Assembly: GCF_011170125.1 (NCBI RefSeq)
Contig: NZ_BLLN01000005.1
Span: forward strand, 186,001 to 250,000
Length of the DNA stretch: 64,000 bases
Reading direction: 5' to 3'
DNA from: Streptomyces diastaticus subsp. diastaticus
GTDB lineage: Bacteria > Actinomycetota > Actinomycetes > Streptomycetales > Streptomycetaceae
The translations under genes were made by a program, and so were the position numbers. Below the pieces are notes generated by a model that saw only the letters and a list, made by a program, of their open reading frames with translations, made no database searches and had not been told where the DNA came from. This document shows positions 1 through 7,451 of the stretch, one piece after another (position 1 is the stretch's first letter; every line of letters starts with the position of its first letter).

Positions 1-280
1 CGGGGTCCCCCTCGACCCCCGGCATCAGCTTGGGCGCCTCGGGGCGGGTGGCGGCCTGGCGGCTGAACCGGGCGTCGTTGAAGACGAACCGCACGTCCTC
101 GTAGCGGGTGACGACCCAGGCGATGTCACCGCTGGGGAGGGTGACGCGGCTGACCGGTTTCTCCGTGCGCAGCCTGGCGTACTCGGGCGACGGGTCCAGG
201 GCGGAGGTGATCGGGAAGGGAAAGCGCGGCGGCGCCCCGCCCTCTTCGGCCGGGCGGGCGACTTCGTCGGTGCGGGCCAC
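1..280 (-). CDS. Cytochrome P450, N-terminal part (cut by window edge)
   Basis: This is the first 93 codons of a gene that runs off the left edge of the window. The translation opens with about 18 polar residues and continues into a typical bacterial P450 start: ITSALDPSPEYARLR, then GDIAWVVTRYEDVRFVFND and ARFSR, matching the A-helix, beta-1 and B-helix region of CYP105/107-like enzymes. The GTG start at 280 is preceded by AAGGAG six bases upstream. It lies about 100 bp downstream of a second P450 on the same strand, so both are probably late oxidative tailoring enzymes of the pathway. The heme-binding region is outside the window, so activity cannot be judged. The family call is firm; the substrate is unknown. 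Confidence 0.85.
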   Translation of the reverse strand, partial: MARTDEVARPAEEGGAPPRFPFPITSALDPSPEYARLRTEKPVSRVTLPSGDIAWVVTRYEDVRFVFNDARFSRQAATRPEAPKLMPGVEGDP

Positions 281-382
281 GACGGCTCCTTGTCTCCGGG
301 GCGCGACACGTCCCGGGCAGTCGGTGGGGTACGAACGGAAGGTGGGTCGACGGGGCGTACGGGCCCGGCGGGACGCCCAGGG

Positions 383-1597
383 TCACCAGGCCACCGGCAG
401 TTCGTGGACCCCGTGGACGAACATGTCGGTGCGGAACGGGATCTCCTCGTCCGGCACCGCCGTGTGCAGGGTGGGGACGCGGGCGAACAACGTGCGCCAC
501 AGCACGCCCAGTTGCAGGCGGGCCAGGAGCTGCCCCAGGCACTGGTGGAGGCCGTGCCCGAAGGCCAGGTGGTCATGGGCCGGGCGGTGCGGATCGAGCC
601 GGCCGGGGTCGGGGAAGACGCTGGCGTCCCGGTTCGCCGAGGACAGCACGACGACGACGCCCTCACCCGCGCGGATGGTGCGCCCGGCGATCTCCACGTC
701 CTCCACGGCGACCCGCCGCAGCCCGTAGTCGATCACCGTCTGGTGGCGCAGGGTCTCCTCGACGAGGCCCGGTACCACGGAGGGGTCCTCGCGCACTGCC
801 GTGAGCTGCTCCGGGTGCCGCAGCAGCGTCAGCGTGCCGACGCCGATCTGGTTGGCGATCGTCTCGAACCCCGCGATCATCAGCAGAGTGGCGATGCCGA
901 CGACTTCGTCGTGGCTGACGCCGTCCCGCTCACGGTGTGCGGCCACCCTGCTCAGCAGATCGTCCTCGGGCTCCTCGGTCTTGCGTCCGACGAGGCGGTC
1001 CAGGTAGGCCCGGAGTTCGTCGCGTACGGCCTGGCGGCGCACGGGGGTGGCGGACTGGTCGCCGATGACCGCGGTGCATTCCTGGAAGAAGTCGCGATCC
1101 GCGTACGGGACGCCGAGCAGTTCGCAGATGACCAGCGTCGGCAGCGGCAGGGCGATGCGCTGTACGAGGTCCGCGGGGGCGCCGTGCTCCAGCATGGCAT
1201 CGATCAGGTCGTCGACGATCTGCTGCACGGCCGGGCGGAGCGCCTCGATCCGTTTCTTCTTGAACTCGTCGACGACGGCCCGCCGCAGCCGGCTGTGTTC
1301 CGGGGGGTCCATGCGGATGAACGTCCCCGGCCCCGGGGGCCGGACCGTCATGCGCGCGGGGAAGCCCTCACGGGAGAAGTCGGAGCTGAACCGGTGGTCG
1401 GAGAGGACGGCGCGGGCGTCGGCGTGGCGGGTGACGAGCCACACGTCACTGCCGTCGAAGTCGAGCCGGGCCCGGTGCAGTGGCCGGTTCTCGCGCAGGT
1501 CGTCGAAGACGGGTGCCGGATCGAGCGGGCACGTGCGCGGAACCGGGTACGACGTCGGCAGATTCGAGTCGTCCAAGGTCGCGTCCTTTACGTCCAA
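383..1597 (-). CDS. Cytochrome P450
   Basis: Complete bacterial class I P450 of about 404 aa, predicted soluble and dependent on ferredoxin partners that are not in the window. The heme-ligand loop is FGHGLHQCLG with the axial Cys at about residue 353. The ExxR region (EETLRHQ) is present. The I-helix reads AGFET, with Glu where the usual acid is Asp. The start is uncertain: TTG at 1597 has little Shine-Dalgarno sequence, while an in-frame TTG at 1576 has AAAGGA seven bases upstream and may be the real start. The gene has its own promoter-like region, with inverted repeat 1658-1671 and a -10-like hexamer at 1630-1635. It is likely to oxidise the macrocycle, as P450s do in leinamycin biosynthesis. 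The exact position is not predictable. Confidence 0.93.
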   Translation of the reverse strand: MDVKDATLDDSNLPTSYPVPRTCPLDPAPVFDDLRENRPLHRARLDFDGSDVWLVTRHADARAVLSDHRFSSDFSREGFPARMTVRPPGPGTFIRMDPPEHSRLRRAVVDEFKKKRIEALRPAVQQIVDDLIDAMLEHGAPADLVQRIALPLPTLVICELLGVPYADRDFFQECTAVIGDQSATPVRRQAVRDELRAYLDRLVGRKTEEPEDDLLSRVAAHRERDGVSHDEVVGIATLLMIAGFETIANQIGVGTLTLLRHPEQLTAVREDPSVVPGLVEETLRHQTVIDYGLRRVAVEDVEIAGRTIRAGEGVVVVLSSANRDASVFPDPGRLDPHRPAHDHLAFGHGLHQCLGQLLARLQLGVLWRTLFARVPTLHTAVPDEEIPFRTDMFVHGVHELPVAW

Positions 1598-1657
1598 CGA
1601 GGGGCCGCCGGGCGGAGTGCCCGGGGGCCATCCTCGTCAGCGGACGCTTCCGGATCT

Positions 1658-1671
1658 GCTCAACTTTGCGC
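1658..1671 (-). promoter_or_regulatory. Cluster operator copy 1 (GCTCA-ACTT-TGCGC) with promoter for the P450
   Basis: This near-palindrome lies in the 94-bp gap between the DUF3224 gene and the P450. A -10-like GAGGAT (1635-1630, minus strand) follows after 22 nt, the same spacing as at the other copies in this window. One mismatch from GCTCA-N4-TGAGC. Confidence 0.55.
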
Positions 1672-1691
1672 GACCCCTGGAACGGGCCGGC

Positions 1692-2093
1692 TCACTCGAC
1701 GGTGTAGTCGAGCCGGTAGGTGGCGTTGCCCGCCTCCTCGTGCATCGCGGTGAAGCCGCCGGTGCCCGTCAGGCCGGCCAGTTCTCCCGTGCCGGAGCCG
1801 GGCACGACGCTCCAGGTGACCTCGGCGGCCTCCCCGGTCAGCTCGCCGGTGTGCTGGAGCGCGAAGCTGCCGGACCTGCCGCCGACCCGCCCCACGATCT
1901 GTTCGAGGCCGACGAACGTCGTGGACTCCTCACTGCGGTAGAACATGACGTACTGCTGCACTCCGTCACCCTCGATGTCTCCGGTGTAGGAGTACGAGAT
2001 GGCCGAACTCGTCAGTTTCCTGCCGTCGGCCTCGGTGAAGTCCTTCTCGTCCCAGCTCTTCAGGACCCGGGTTCCGGTGGCCTGGTGCCCCAT
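1692..2093 (-). CDS. DUF3224-family protein
   Basis: Small soluble protein of 133 aa with no signal peptide or membrane segment. The sequence pattern (KSWDEKDFTEADGRKLTSS, then SYTGDIEGDG, QYVMFYRSEESTTFVGLEQIVG, and GTGGF near the end) is that of the DUF3224 family, which is predicted to form a small beta-barrel related to allene oxide cyclase. ATG start with GAGGGGAA upstream. It sits 38 bp after the SnoaL-like gene and was probably transcribed with it. Proteins of this family occur near Streptomyces tailoring genes, but I know of no proven reaction. A role in binding or shaping a reactive intermediate is only a guess. Confidence 0.8.
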   Translation of the reverse strand: MGHQATGTRVLKSWDEKDFTEADGRKLTSSAISYSYTGDIEGDGVQQYVMFYRSEESTTFVGLEQIVGRVGGRSGSFALQHTGELTGEAAEVTWSVVPGSGTGELAGLTGTGGFTAMHEEAGNATYRLDYTVE

Positions 2094-2131
2094 TCTGTTC
2101 CCCTCGTGGATGCCGGATGTTGTCGTGTCGC

Positions 2132-2551
2132 TCAGCGGTGCCCGCCGGACGCGCCGGGCTGCTCCTGAGCATGCCCTGCCGGTCCGCCCTGCGTGAACCA
2201 GTCGCGCATACCGCCCTCGATCCCGGCGACCTGGCGCCAGATCAGGCCGTCGCGCAACACGTAGGCCCCGAATCCGAGTTCCCTCTCGCCGCGGACGCTC
2301 ATCACGGCGCGCATGAAGATGGTGTCCTCGCTGTGCGTGTACTCCAGCAGGCGCTCGTACTTGGCCTGGATGTCCATGTACCGGCCGAAGGTGTCCCGGA
2401 TCTCCTCGAAGCCGTCGAGGATGCCCTGGAAGCGGACGACGACGGCCTCACGGTGGTAGGTCTCCATGAGGCCGTCGATGTCCTTGTTCTGGAGGCAGTC
2501 GATCTGGCGCACGAAGACGGGGTGGCAGCCGGACAGGTCGAGCGTGGACAT
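2132..2551 (-). CDS. SnoaL-like / NTF2-fold protein
   Basis: This 139-aa protein is predicted to adopt the NTF2-like fold. The pattern FVRQIDCLQNKDIDGLMETYHREAVVV, followed by RFQGILDGFEEIRDTF and a C-terminal beta-sheet, is typical of SnoaL-like and nuclear-transport-factor-2-like domains of 120-140 aa. Members include polyketide cyclases, dehydratases and hydroxylase partners, so the fold does not fix the reaction. ATG at 2551 is preceded by GGGAGA. It follows the type II thioesterase gene after 74 bp that contain a possible hairpin (2576-2600). An auxiliary or tailoring role on the macrocycle is inferred from position only. Confidence 0.75.
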   Translation of the reverse strand: MSTLDLSGCHPVFVRQIDCLQNKDIDGLMETYHREAVVVRFQGILDGFEEIRDTFGRYMDIQAKYERLLEYTHSEDTIFMRAVMSVRGERELGFGAYVLRDGLIWRQVAGIEGGMRDWFTQGGPAGHAQEQPGASGGHR

Positions 2552-2575
2552 GGGTGTCTCCCTTGTTCGGGTGGA

Positions 2576-2600
2576 CGTTCGACCGGTCATCGGCCGAACG
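2576..2600 (-). other. Possible RNA hairpin between thioesterase and SnoaL-like genes
   Basis: CGTTCGACCG (2576-2585) pairs with CGGCCGAACG (2591-2600) over ten positions with one mismatch and a 5-nt loop. No T-tract follows on the minus strand, so a classic terminator is unlikely. It could be a processing site, a weak attenuator or an operator. Confidence 0.3.
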
Positions 2601-2625
2601 GTGGGCTGACGGGTGGTCGGTGGGC

Positions 2626-3375
2626 TCACGGGGCCGTCGCGGCGTCCAGTGCGCCGCGGACCGTCGCGAGCGGTTCGTCCGCGGCCTCCCTGAGGTAGAA
2701 GTGGTCGCCGTCCACGACGCGCAGGTCGAAGCCGCCGCGTGTGGTGTCGCGCCAGGCCGCCATCTCGTCGGTCCCCACCTGGGGGTCGCGGGCGCCGACG
2801 AGTGCGGTCACCGGGCAGGACAGCAGTCCGCCGGGCAGCGGCACGTACGTCTCGTGCATCTCGAAGTCGGCGCGCAGCGCGGTGCCGAACGCCTCCAGCA
2901 GGCCGGGGTGTTCGAGCACCTCCGGCGGGGTGCCGCCCATGTTGGCCACCGCGGCGAGGAACTCCTTCCGCGGCAGCGGATGCAACGGCGGCCGGCGGGC
3001 GGGCAGGTGCGGGGCGCGGCGCGCGGAGACGAACAGGTGCCGGGGCTCACCCCAGCCGCGCGCGACGATCTCCCTGGCCGTCTCGTAGGCGACCGCCGCT
3101 CCCAGGCTGTGGCCGAAGAAGGCGAAGGGGCGGTCGAGCAGCGGGAGCAGACCGTCACACAGCGGCCCGAGCAGCTCGGGCACTCCTCGGTACGGTTTCT
3201 CCCTCAACCGCGTCTCCCGGCCCGGCAGCAGCACCGGGCGAACGTCGGCCGTGGGCGCCAGACGCCGCTGCCAGGGCCGGAAGACGGCTGCCCCGCCGCC
3301 CGCGTGCGCGAAGCAGAACAGCCGGACACCGGCGCTGTCCGCTTCACCGTTCTCCGCGGTCCAGTTCTCTCCCAC
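2626..3375 (-). CDS. Type II thioesterase (TEII)
   Basis: Alpha/beta-hydrolase of 249 aa, the usual TEII length. The nucleophile elbow is GHSLG with Ser at about residue 90. The acid is in GARDPQ and the catalytic His in DGDHFYLRE, the standard order for TEII enzymes such as GrsT and RifR. The N-terminus FCFAHAGGGA carries the family oxyanion-loop motif. These proteins remove stalled or mis-primed acyl groups from carrier domains and so keep the assembly line running. The GTG start (3375) has GGGAGGA upstream. It lies 38 bp after the KS-like decarboxylase gene at the end of the long minus-strand operon. Confidence 0.93.
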   Translation of the reverse strand: MGENWTAENGEADSAGVRLFCFAHAGGGAAVFRPWQRRLAPTADVRPVLLPGRETRLREKPYRGVPELLGPLCDGLLPLLDRPFAFFGHSLGAAVAYETAREIVARGWGEPRHLFVSARRAPHLPARRPPLHPLPRKEFLAAVANMGGTPPEVLEHPGLLEAFGTALRADFEMHETYVPLPGGLLSCPVTALVGARDPQVGTDEMAAWRDTTRGGFDLRVVDGDHFYLREAADEPLATVRGALDAATAP

Positions 3376-3413
3376 GACGCTGTCCTCCCTTCTCCTCTTC
3401 TCGTGCCCGGGCC

Positions 3414-4691
3414 TCATCCGGACCGGGCTGACAACAGGACGGACGTTCCGACACCGCCGAAGCCGAAGCTGTTCGACAGGGCGTGAGCGAGGTGCGCCGG
3501 CTCGGCGCGCCGGCCCGCGAACCGCAGGGCTGCGTCGACGGGCCGGCGCAGGTGCACGTTCGCGTGGACGAAGCCGCCCGTCATCTGGACCACGGTGGCG
3601 ACGGCCTCGACCACTCCCGCGGCGTGCAGACAGTGGCCGGTGAGTGCCTTGGTGGCGTTGATCCACGGCCCGTCCGGACGTGCGCCGAACAGCCGCCGCA
3701 GGGCCGCGGCCTCGGTGCGGTCGCCCAGCACGGTGCCGGTCCCGTGGGCGTTGACGTAGTCGACGTCCTCAGGGGAGAGCCCGGCCATCCGCAGGGCGGC
3801 CGACATCACCCTGAACTCCCCGTTCTCGTCCGGGTCGGCGAGAGCGTTGCCGTCGAGGGCCAGGCCGTAGCCGGCGATCTCGGCCAGAACGGGGACCTGC
3901 CGCCGCCGGGCCGACTCCCGGGTCTCCAGCACCAGGGCTCCGCAGCCCTGGCCGGGTACGGTTCCGCCGCCGTCCTCGTCGAAGGGCGCGCACACGGGCG
4001 GGTTGTCACCGTCCCCGCCGCCCGCGATCACCCCCAGGTTGAACAGCGCCTGCCGTTCCAGCGTGGAGAGCTCGCTGAGAGCACCGACGACCAGGCAGAC
4101 GTCGACAGCGCGCAGCGCCAGCAGCCGGGAACCGGTGATGATGCCGACATTGCCGCTCGCCGACGCGCCCCCGACGGTGCACCCCTCCCCCGTGATGTCC
4201 AGCACCTGGCTCAGTACCCCGACGTGGTCGGTGTCGAGCAGGTGGAGGGCGGCTCGGCCGGGGACGTAGGAGCGCCCGGCCCGCAGTTTGGGATACAGGC
4301 TCTCGGTGTAGCTCCCGGTGAGGTTGCTCCCCGCCACGACCAGGCCGATCCGGTCGGCCGGCGGCCCGTCCCGGCCGAGTCCGGCACTCTCCCATGCCTC
4401 CAGGGCGGTCACCACCGCCACCTGGATCCCCAAGGGCGCGCGGCGGGCGGCCCGCAGCGCCGAGTGCCGCAGGCCCGAGGAGAGACCGGACCGCCGTTCC
4501 AGCGCCGCCGCGAGGTCGAACGCCGCCAGTTCGGCGCCGGCCGCCGGCTCGCCCGGGCCGGTGCGGGAGCACCGGGCGGTGCCGCACCGGCCCTCACGCA
4601 GGGCGGTCCGGAAGGACTCGGTGTCCTCGGCGACGGAGGTGCGCACCCCCGTCCCCGTGATGACGACCGCCGTCCCGGGGACGGGCGTCAA
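3414..4691 (-). CDS. KS-like malonyl-ACP decarboxylase of the beta-branching cassette (Cys to Ser ketosynthase)
   Basis: About 425 aa with a complete ketosynthase fold. At the nucleophile position, where elongating KS domains read TACSSS, this protein reads GASASG, so Cys is replaced by Ser (about S177). The two His motifs survive as NAHGTGT and ALTGHCLHAAG. Cys-to-Ser KS proteins (CurC, PksF, BaeG type) decarboxylate malonyl-ACP to acetyl-ACP for HMG-synthase branching. The best start is TTG at 4691, which overlaps the stop of the ACP gene (TTGA), so the two are translationally coupled. The coupled ACP is the natural substrate carrier. The presence of this enzyme beside an LnmK homologue is unexpected, because either one alone would supply a donor acyl-ACP. 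Confidence 0.88.
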   Translation of the reverse strand: MTPVPGTAVVITGTGVRTSVAEDTESFRTALREGRCGTARCSRTGPGEPAAGAELAAFDLAAALERRSGLSSGLRHSALRAARRAPLGIQVAVVTALEAWESAGLGRDGPPADRIGLVVAGSNLTGSYTESLYPKLRAGRSYVPGRAALHLLDTDHVGVLSQVLDITGEGCTVGGASASGNVGIITGSRLLALRAVDVCLVVGALSELSTLERQALFNLGVIAGGGDGDNPPVCAPFDEDGGGTVPGQGCGALVLETRESARRRQVPVLAEIAGYGLALDGNALADPDENGEFRVMSAALRMAGLSPEDVDYVNAHGTGTVLGDRTEAAALRRLFGARPDGPWINATKALTGHCLHAAGVVEAVATVVQMTGGFVHANVHLRRPVDAALRFAGRRAEPAHLAHALSNSFGFGGVGTSVLLSARSG

Positions 4692-4936
4692 AGGTGTTTC
4701 CGCAGGAGGTCGACGAGGCTTCCGATGTCGGGTATCCCCTGGAACTCGGCCACCGGTACGGCGACGCCGAGCTGTTCGAGCGTCAGGGCGACCACCTCGG
4801 CCCGGTCGATGCTGTTGCATCCCAGGTCCGCCATGGACACCTCCCGCCGCACCTCGGCCGGGTCGATCTCCGGTACCACCGTCACGATGTTGCTCCGCAC
4901 GATCTCCAGAACCTCCGGAGCAGAGTTCACGTTCAA
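4688..4936 (-). CDS. Free-standing donor acyl carrier protein (acetyl-ACP type)
   Basis: An 82-aa carrier protein with the phosphopantetheine site LGCNSIDRAEV (Ser about residue 42). The D/N-SIDRAE pattern is typical of donor ACPs in HMG-synthase cassettes, such as AcpK and CurB. The start is TTG at 4936 or GTG at 4930; AGGAGG lies upstream of both. It sits between HMG-synthase 1 and the KS-like decarboxylase, and its stop overlaps the decarboxylase start. The likely job is to carry malonyl, then acetyl, for delivery to an HMG synthase. It is the second donor ACP in the window; the other is coupled to the LnmK homologue. Confidence 0.9.
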   Translation of the reverse strand: MNVNSAPEVLEIVRSNIVTVVPEIDPAEVRREVSMADLGCNSIDRAEVVALTLEQLGVAVPVAEFQGIPDIGSLVDLLRKHL

Positions 4937-4978
4937 CGTCCCTCGTCCTCCTTCTCGGCCGTCCGGCCGCCGTTGTCG

Positions 4979-6211
4979 TCATCGCCACGTGTAGCGCCGG
5001 TGGTAGTCCTCCACCCCGGTCAGCACCAGCAGCCGGTCGGGGCGGCCGGGCGTCGCGAGGTACTCCGACCACTGCTCCACCTCGATCCGGCGCTCCCGCC
5101 GCGGCACGAGGCACCGGCGGCTCTCCTTGAGCAGGCGTGTGTACTCCTCGAAGCTGATCAGCCGCCGCGCGTCCAGCCGTTCCCTGATCCGCAGCGGGGC
5201 GAGCTCGCGGGCCGCGCCCGGCCCGACCACGCCGCTCAGGAACTCGGCCGCGCATCCAGAGCCGTACGAGTACAGCCCCACGCGCTCCGGGCCGCCGGGG
5301 GGCGCGTTGTCCACCGTGGAGGCGAGCGCGAGGTAGACCGAGCCCGAGCAGAGGTTGCCCACGGTCCGGGGATAGACCAGGGAGGGCGCGACCCGGCGGG
5401 CGAAGTCGGCCTCCACCTCGGCCGGGTCCGCGCCGGTGCGCTCGCGCATCAGCTTCCGGTGCGCCGCCCGGACCAGTCCGGCGAACGGTGTGTGCAGCAC
5501 CAGGCGGTCGAAGGTGGCGGCGAAGTCGACGCCCTCGACGCGTCCGCTGTAGTCGGCGTAGCTGTGCGACAGCCCGTCGAGGTAGGCGAACAGCGAGCGG
5601 TCCGCGTCGGCGATGTCCAGGTCCGGAAGGGGCCGGGCCGAGTCCAGCGTCTCGTGGCTGTGCAGGCCGAAGGCACCCGGGTCCAGGGCCATGATCCGCG
5701 GATCGTCGCCGATCAGCAGGGCGGCCGCGCCGTGCCCGGTGGCGGGCTCGGCGTACTCCGCGTACTCGTCGACCACGGCGACGTCGGTGGCGATCACCAG
5801 CGCCTTGGCCCCGGGCGACATGCCGGAGGCCAGGTACCCCGCCGCGAGCTGCATGGCGCCGGTCGCCGCGTAGCACGCCTGCTTGGCCTCCATGACCCGG
5901 CAGCCGGCGGGCAGGCCAAGGTGGTGGTGCACGTACGAGGCGACCGATTTGCTGTAGTCGATCCCGGACTCGGTGGAGGTCACGAGCAGTTCGATCCGGT
6001 TCCGTTCGGCCGGGTCGAGCGCCTCGATGAGCGGCAGGGCGGCGTTGACCGCGTTGGTGACCGGGTCCTCGAAGGGCAGTCCGACCGAGCGGCGCTCCAT
6101 CATGAGGTTGTCGAGTCGCGCCCTGTCCAGCCCCCGGCCGTCGAACAGGTCGGGCAGCGGGAGCGCGGCCAGACCGCAGTAGACGTTGAGTGCTTCGATG
6201 CCGACCGTCAT
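4979..6211 (-). CDS. lnmM: HMG-CoA-synthase-like enzyme 1 (beta-branching)
   Basis: A 410-aa HCS-family protein. The catalytic Cys is in MEAKQACYAATG (about C113). The His region LHTPFAGLV and the GSVY/SYGSG C-terminal motifs of the family are present. It condenses a donor acyl-ACP with the beta-keto group of the growing ACP-bound chain. Its ATG overlaps the stop of the LnmL-like ACP (ATGA), which in turn overlaps the LnmK-like gene. It is therefore positioned to act with the LnmK/LnmL pair, as LnmM does in leinamycin biosynthesis. A second, clearly different HCS is encoded at 47912-49147. Which branch each serves is inferred from gene order only. Confidence 0.93.
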   Translation of the reverse strand: MTVGIEALNVYCGLAALPLPDLFDGRGLDRARLDNLMMERRSVGLPFEDPVTNAVNAALPLIEALDPAERNRIELLVTSTESGIDYSKSVASYVHHHLGLPAGCRVMEAKQACYAATGAMQLAAGYLASGMSPGAKALVIATDVAVVDEYAEYAEPATGHGAAALLIGDDPRIMALDPGAFGLHSHETLDSARPLPDLDIADADRSLFAYLDGLSHSYADYSGRVEGVDFAATFDRLVLHTPFAGLVRAAHRKLMRERTGADPAEVEADFARRVAPSLVYPRTVGNLCSGSVYLALASTVDNAPPGGPERVGLYSYGSGCAAEFLSGVVGPGAARELAPLRIRERLDARRLISFEEYTRLLKESRRCLVPRRERRIEVEQWSEYLATPGRPDRLLVLTGVEDYHRRYTWR

Positions 6212-6468
6212 GCCCGCACCGCCTGGCTCAACCGGTCGACCAGCGCGTCGATGTCCGGGATGTCGCTGAAGGAGGACATCGGGTCCCTCACCCCGAGCCG
6301 GGTGGTGACCTCCAGGATGATCTCGATCCGGTCCACCGAGTCCGCTCCCAGGTCGCGCAGGTGCTTGTCCCCGGTGACCAGGCCGGGCCGCACGGTCGGC
6401 AGGACCACGCCGATGGCCTCGCGCAGGGCCTGCTCCACACGTCGCCTCCGGTTCTCGTCGGATTCCAC
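6208..6468 (-). CDS. lnmL: Free-standing donor acyl carrier protein (LnmL-like)
   Basis: An 86-aa carrier protein with the 4'-phosphopantetheine site LGADSVDRIEI (Ser about residue 44). Start GTG at 6468 overlaps by one base the TAG stop of the LnmK homologue, and its own stop overlaps the HMG-synthase start. This tight coupling gives lnmK-lnmL-lnmM order. In leinamycin biosynthesis LnmL receives the methylmalonyl group, which LnmK decarboxylates to propionyl, and LnmM then uses it for beta-alkylation. The same role is inferred here. The C-terminal part (FSDIPDIDALVDRL) is typical of ACPs in this class. Confidence 0.92.
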   Translation of the reverse strand: MESDENRRRRVEQALREAIGVVLPTVRPGLVTGDKHLRDLGADSVDRIEIILEVTTRLGVRDPMSSFSDIPDIDALVDRLSQAVRA

Positions 6469-7451
6469 TACTCCCCCTCCTCCAGGTCCCGCAGCACGCG
6501 CTGCGTGCCGACGGCGATGAGCTGGTCCGTCCCCGCCACCCGCACCACGGTGTCCACGACCTCCTCGGCCGGGTCCGCGGCGCGGGCGCGGACGGTCACG
6601 GCGATCTCGAACTCGGTGCCGACGTCGGCGTTGCCGAGGAAGCACAGTTGCTGGTCGACGACGCGGCGCCTCAAGAAGGCCCGGTCGTCGCGTCCCAGGG
6701 CGTGCCACTGCCGCAGCACGGCCTGGTCGACGATGGAGAAGTAGGCGGCGAAGTAGACGAGCCCCACGCCGTTGAGGTCGCGGGTGACGTCGACGGCGTA
6801 CCGCGTGGTGAATCCGTCGGCCACCGTCACGTACCGTCCGTCCGGGTCCTCCACGAAGGTGTGGACGCGCCGCGCCCGCCCGTAGGCCAGGCGCGGCGAG
6901 TGGGCGTCGGGCAGCCTGGGCAGGTGGGCGTGGCGGAAGCCGGGGGGCGAGGAGAGCACCAGCTCGCGGTTGCTGTGCGCCTCCTTGCGTGCGATCCACC
7001 GGTTGAAGGTCTCCACCCGGAGCGTGGCCGGGGGCGGGGGCCGGTAGAAAGCGTCGGGTTCCACCCCGGCCGGCGGCTCTCCGCCGGCCGTGGTGGAGGT
7101 GATGTCGTGCAGCGTCAGCACCGACTCGCTGCCGAAGCCGAAGCACCGGGAGAGGACGGTGAGTTCGTCGCCGAAGGTCAGGCTCCGCAGGTGGAAGTCG
7201 CCGCTGCCGCGGACCCGGTAGTAGTGGAAGGCCAGGTAGGTCGGGGAGCCGGCGGCGTCGCGCGCGCCGAGGACGTCGGTGTCGCACAGTGCCCCCACCG
7301 CCTCCCAGCTCCAGTCCCCCACCTGTCCGAGGAAGAGTGAGTTGTGTCCGCACATGGCGGGCTTGACGGCCAGTCTGCGACGCACCGTGCCGGAGCCGAG
7401 CACGTCGAACGCGGGTGACACGCCGTGGTCCGCCTCGGGGTGCCGCGTCAC
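6468..7451 (-). CDS. lnmK: LnmK-like bifunctional acyltransferase/decarboxylase
   Basis: A 327-aa protein resembling LnmK throughout, as far as I remember that sequence: MCGHNSLFLGQVGDW near residue 30, then ALCDTDVL, PTYLAFHYYRVRG, FNRWIAR, DLNGVGL and DQQLCFLGNAD. LnmK is a double-hotdog enzyme that transfers methylmalonyl from CoA through an active-site Tyr to its ACP and decarboxylates it to propionyl-ACP. PTYLAFHYY probably contains that Tyr. Start GTG overlaps the stop of the large PKS gene (GTGA). It is coupled to the LnmL-like ACP. The donor it makes should give a longer branch than the acetyl donor made by the KS-like decarboxylase nearby. Confidence 0.92.
   Translation of the reverse strand: MTRHPEADHGVSPAFDVLGSGTVRRRLAVKPAMCGHNSLFLGQVGDWSWEAVGALCDTDVLGARDAAGSPTYLAFHYYRVRGSGDFHLRSLTFGDELTVLSRCFGFGSESVLTLHDITSTTAGGEPPAGVEPDAFYRPPPPATLRVETFNRWIARKEAHSNRELVLSSPPGFRHAHLPRLPDAHSPRLAYGRARRVHTFVEDPDGRYVTVADGFTTRYAVDVTRDLNGVGLVYFAAYFSIVDQAVLRQWHALGRDDRAFLRRRVVDQQLCFLGNADVGTEFEIAVTVRARAADPAEEVVDTVVRVAGTDQLIAVGTQRVLRDLEEGE

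Noticed and set aside
281..382. Short inverted repeat GGGCGT/ACGCCC after the P450 stop
   Set aside because: Only 6-bp arms with a long loop; such repeats are frequent by chance at this GC content.
290..1753. Plus-strand open frame opposite the P450
   Set aside because: The minus strand encodes a complete P450 with heme loop; the plus translation has no recognisable motif.
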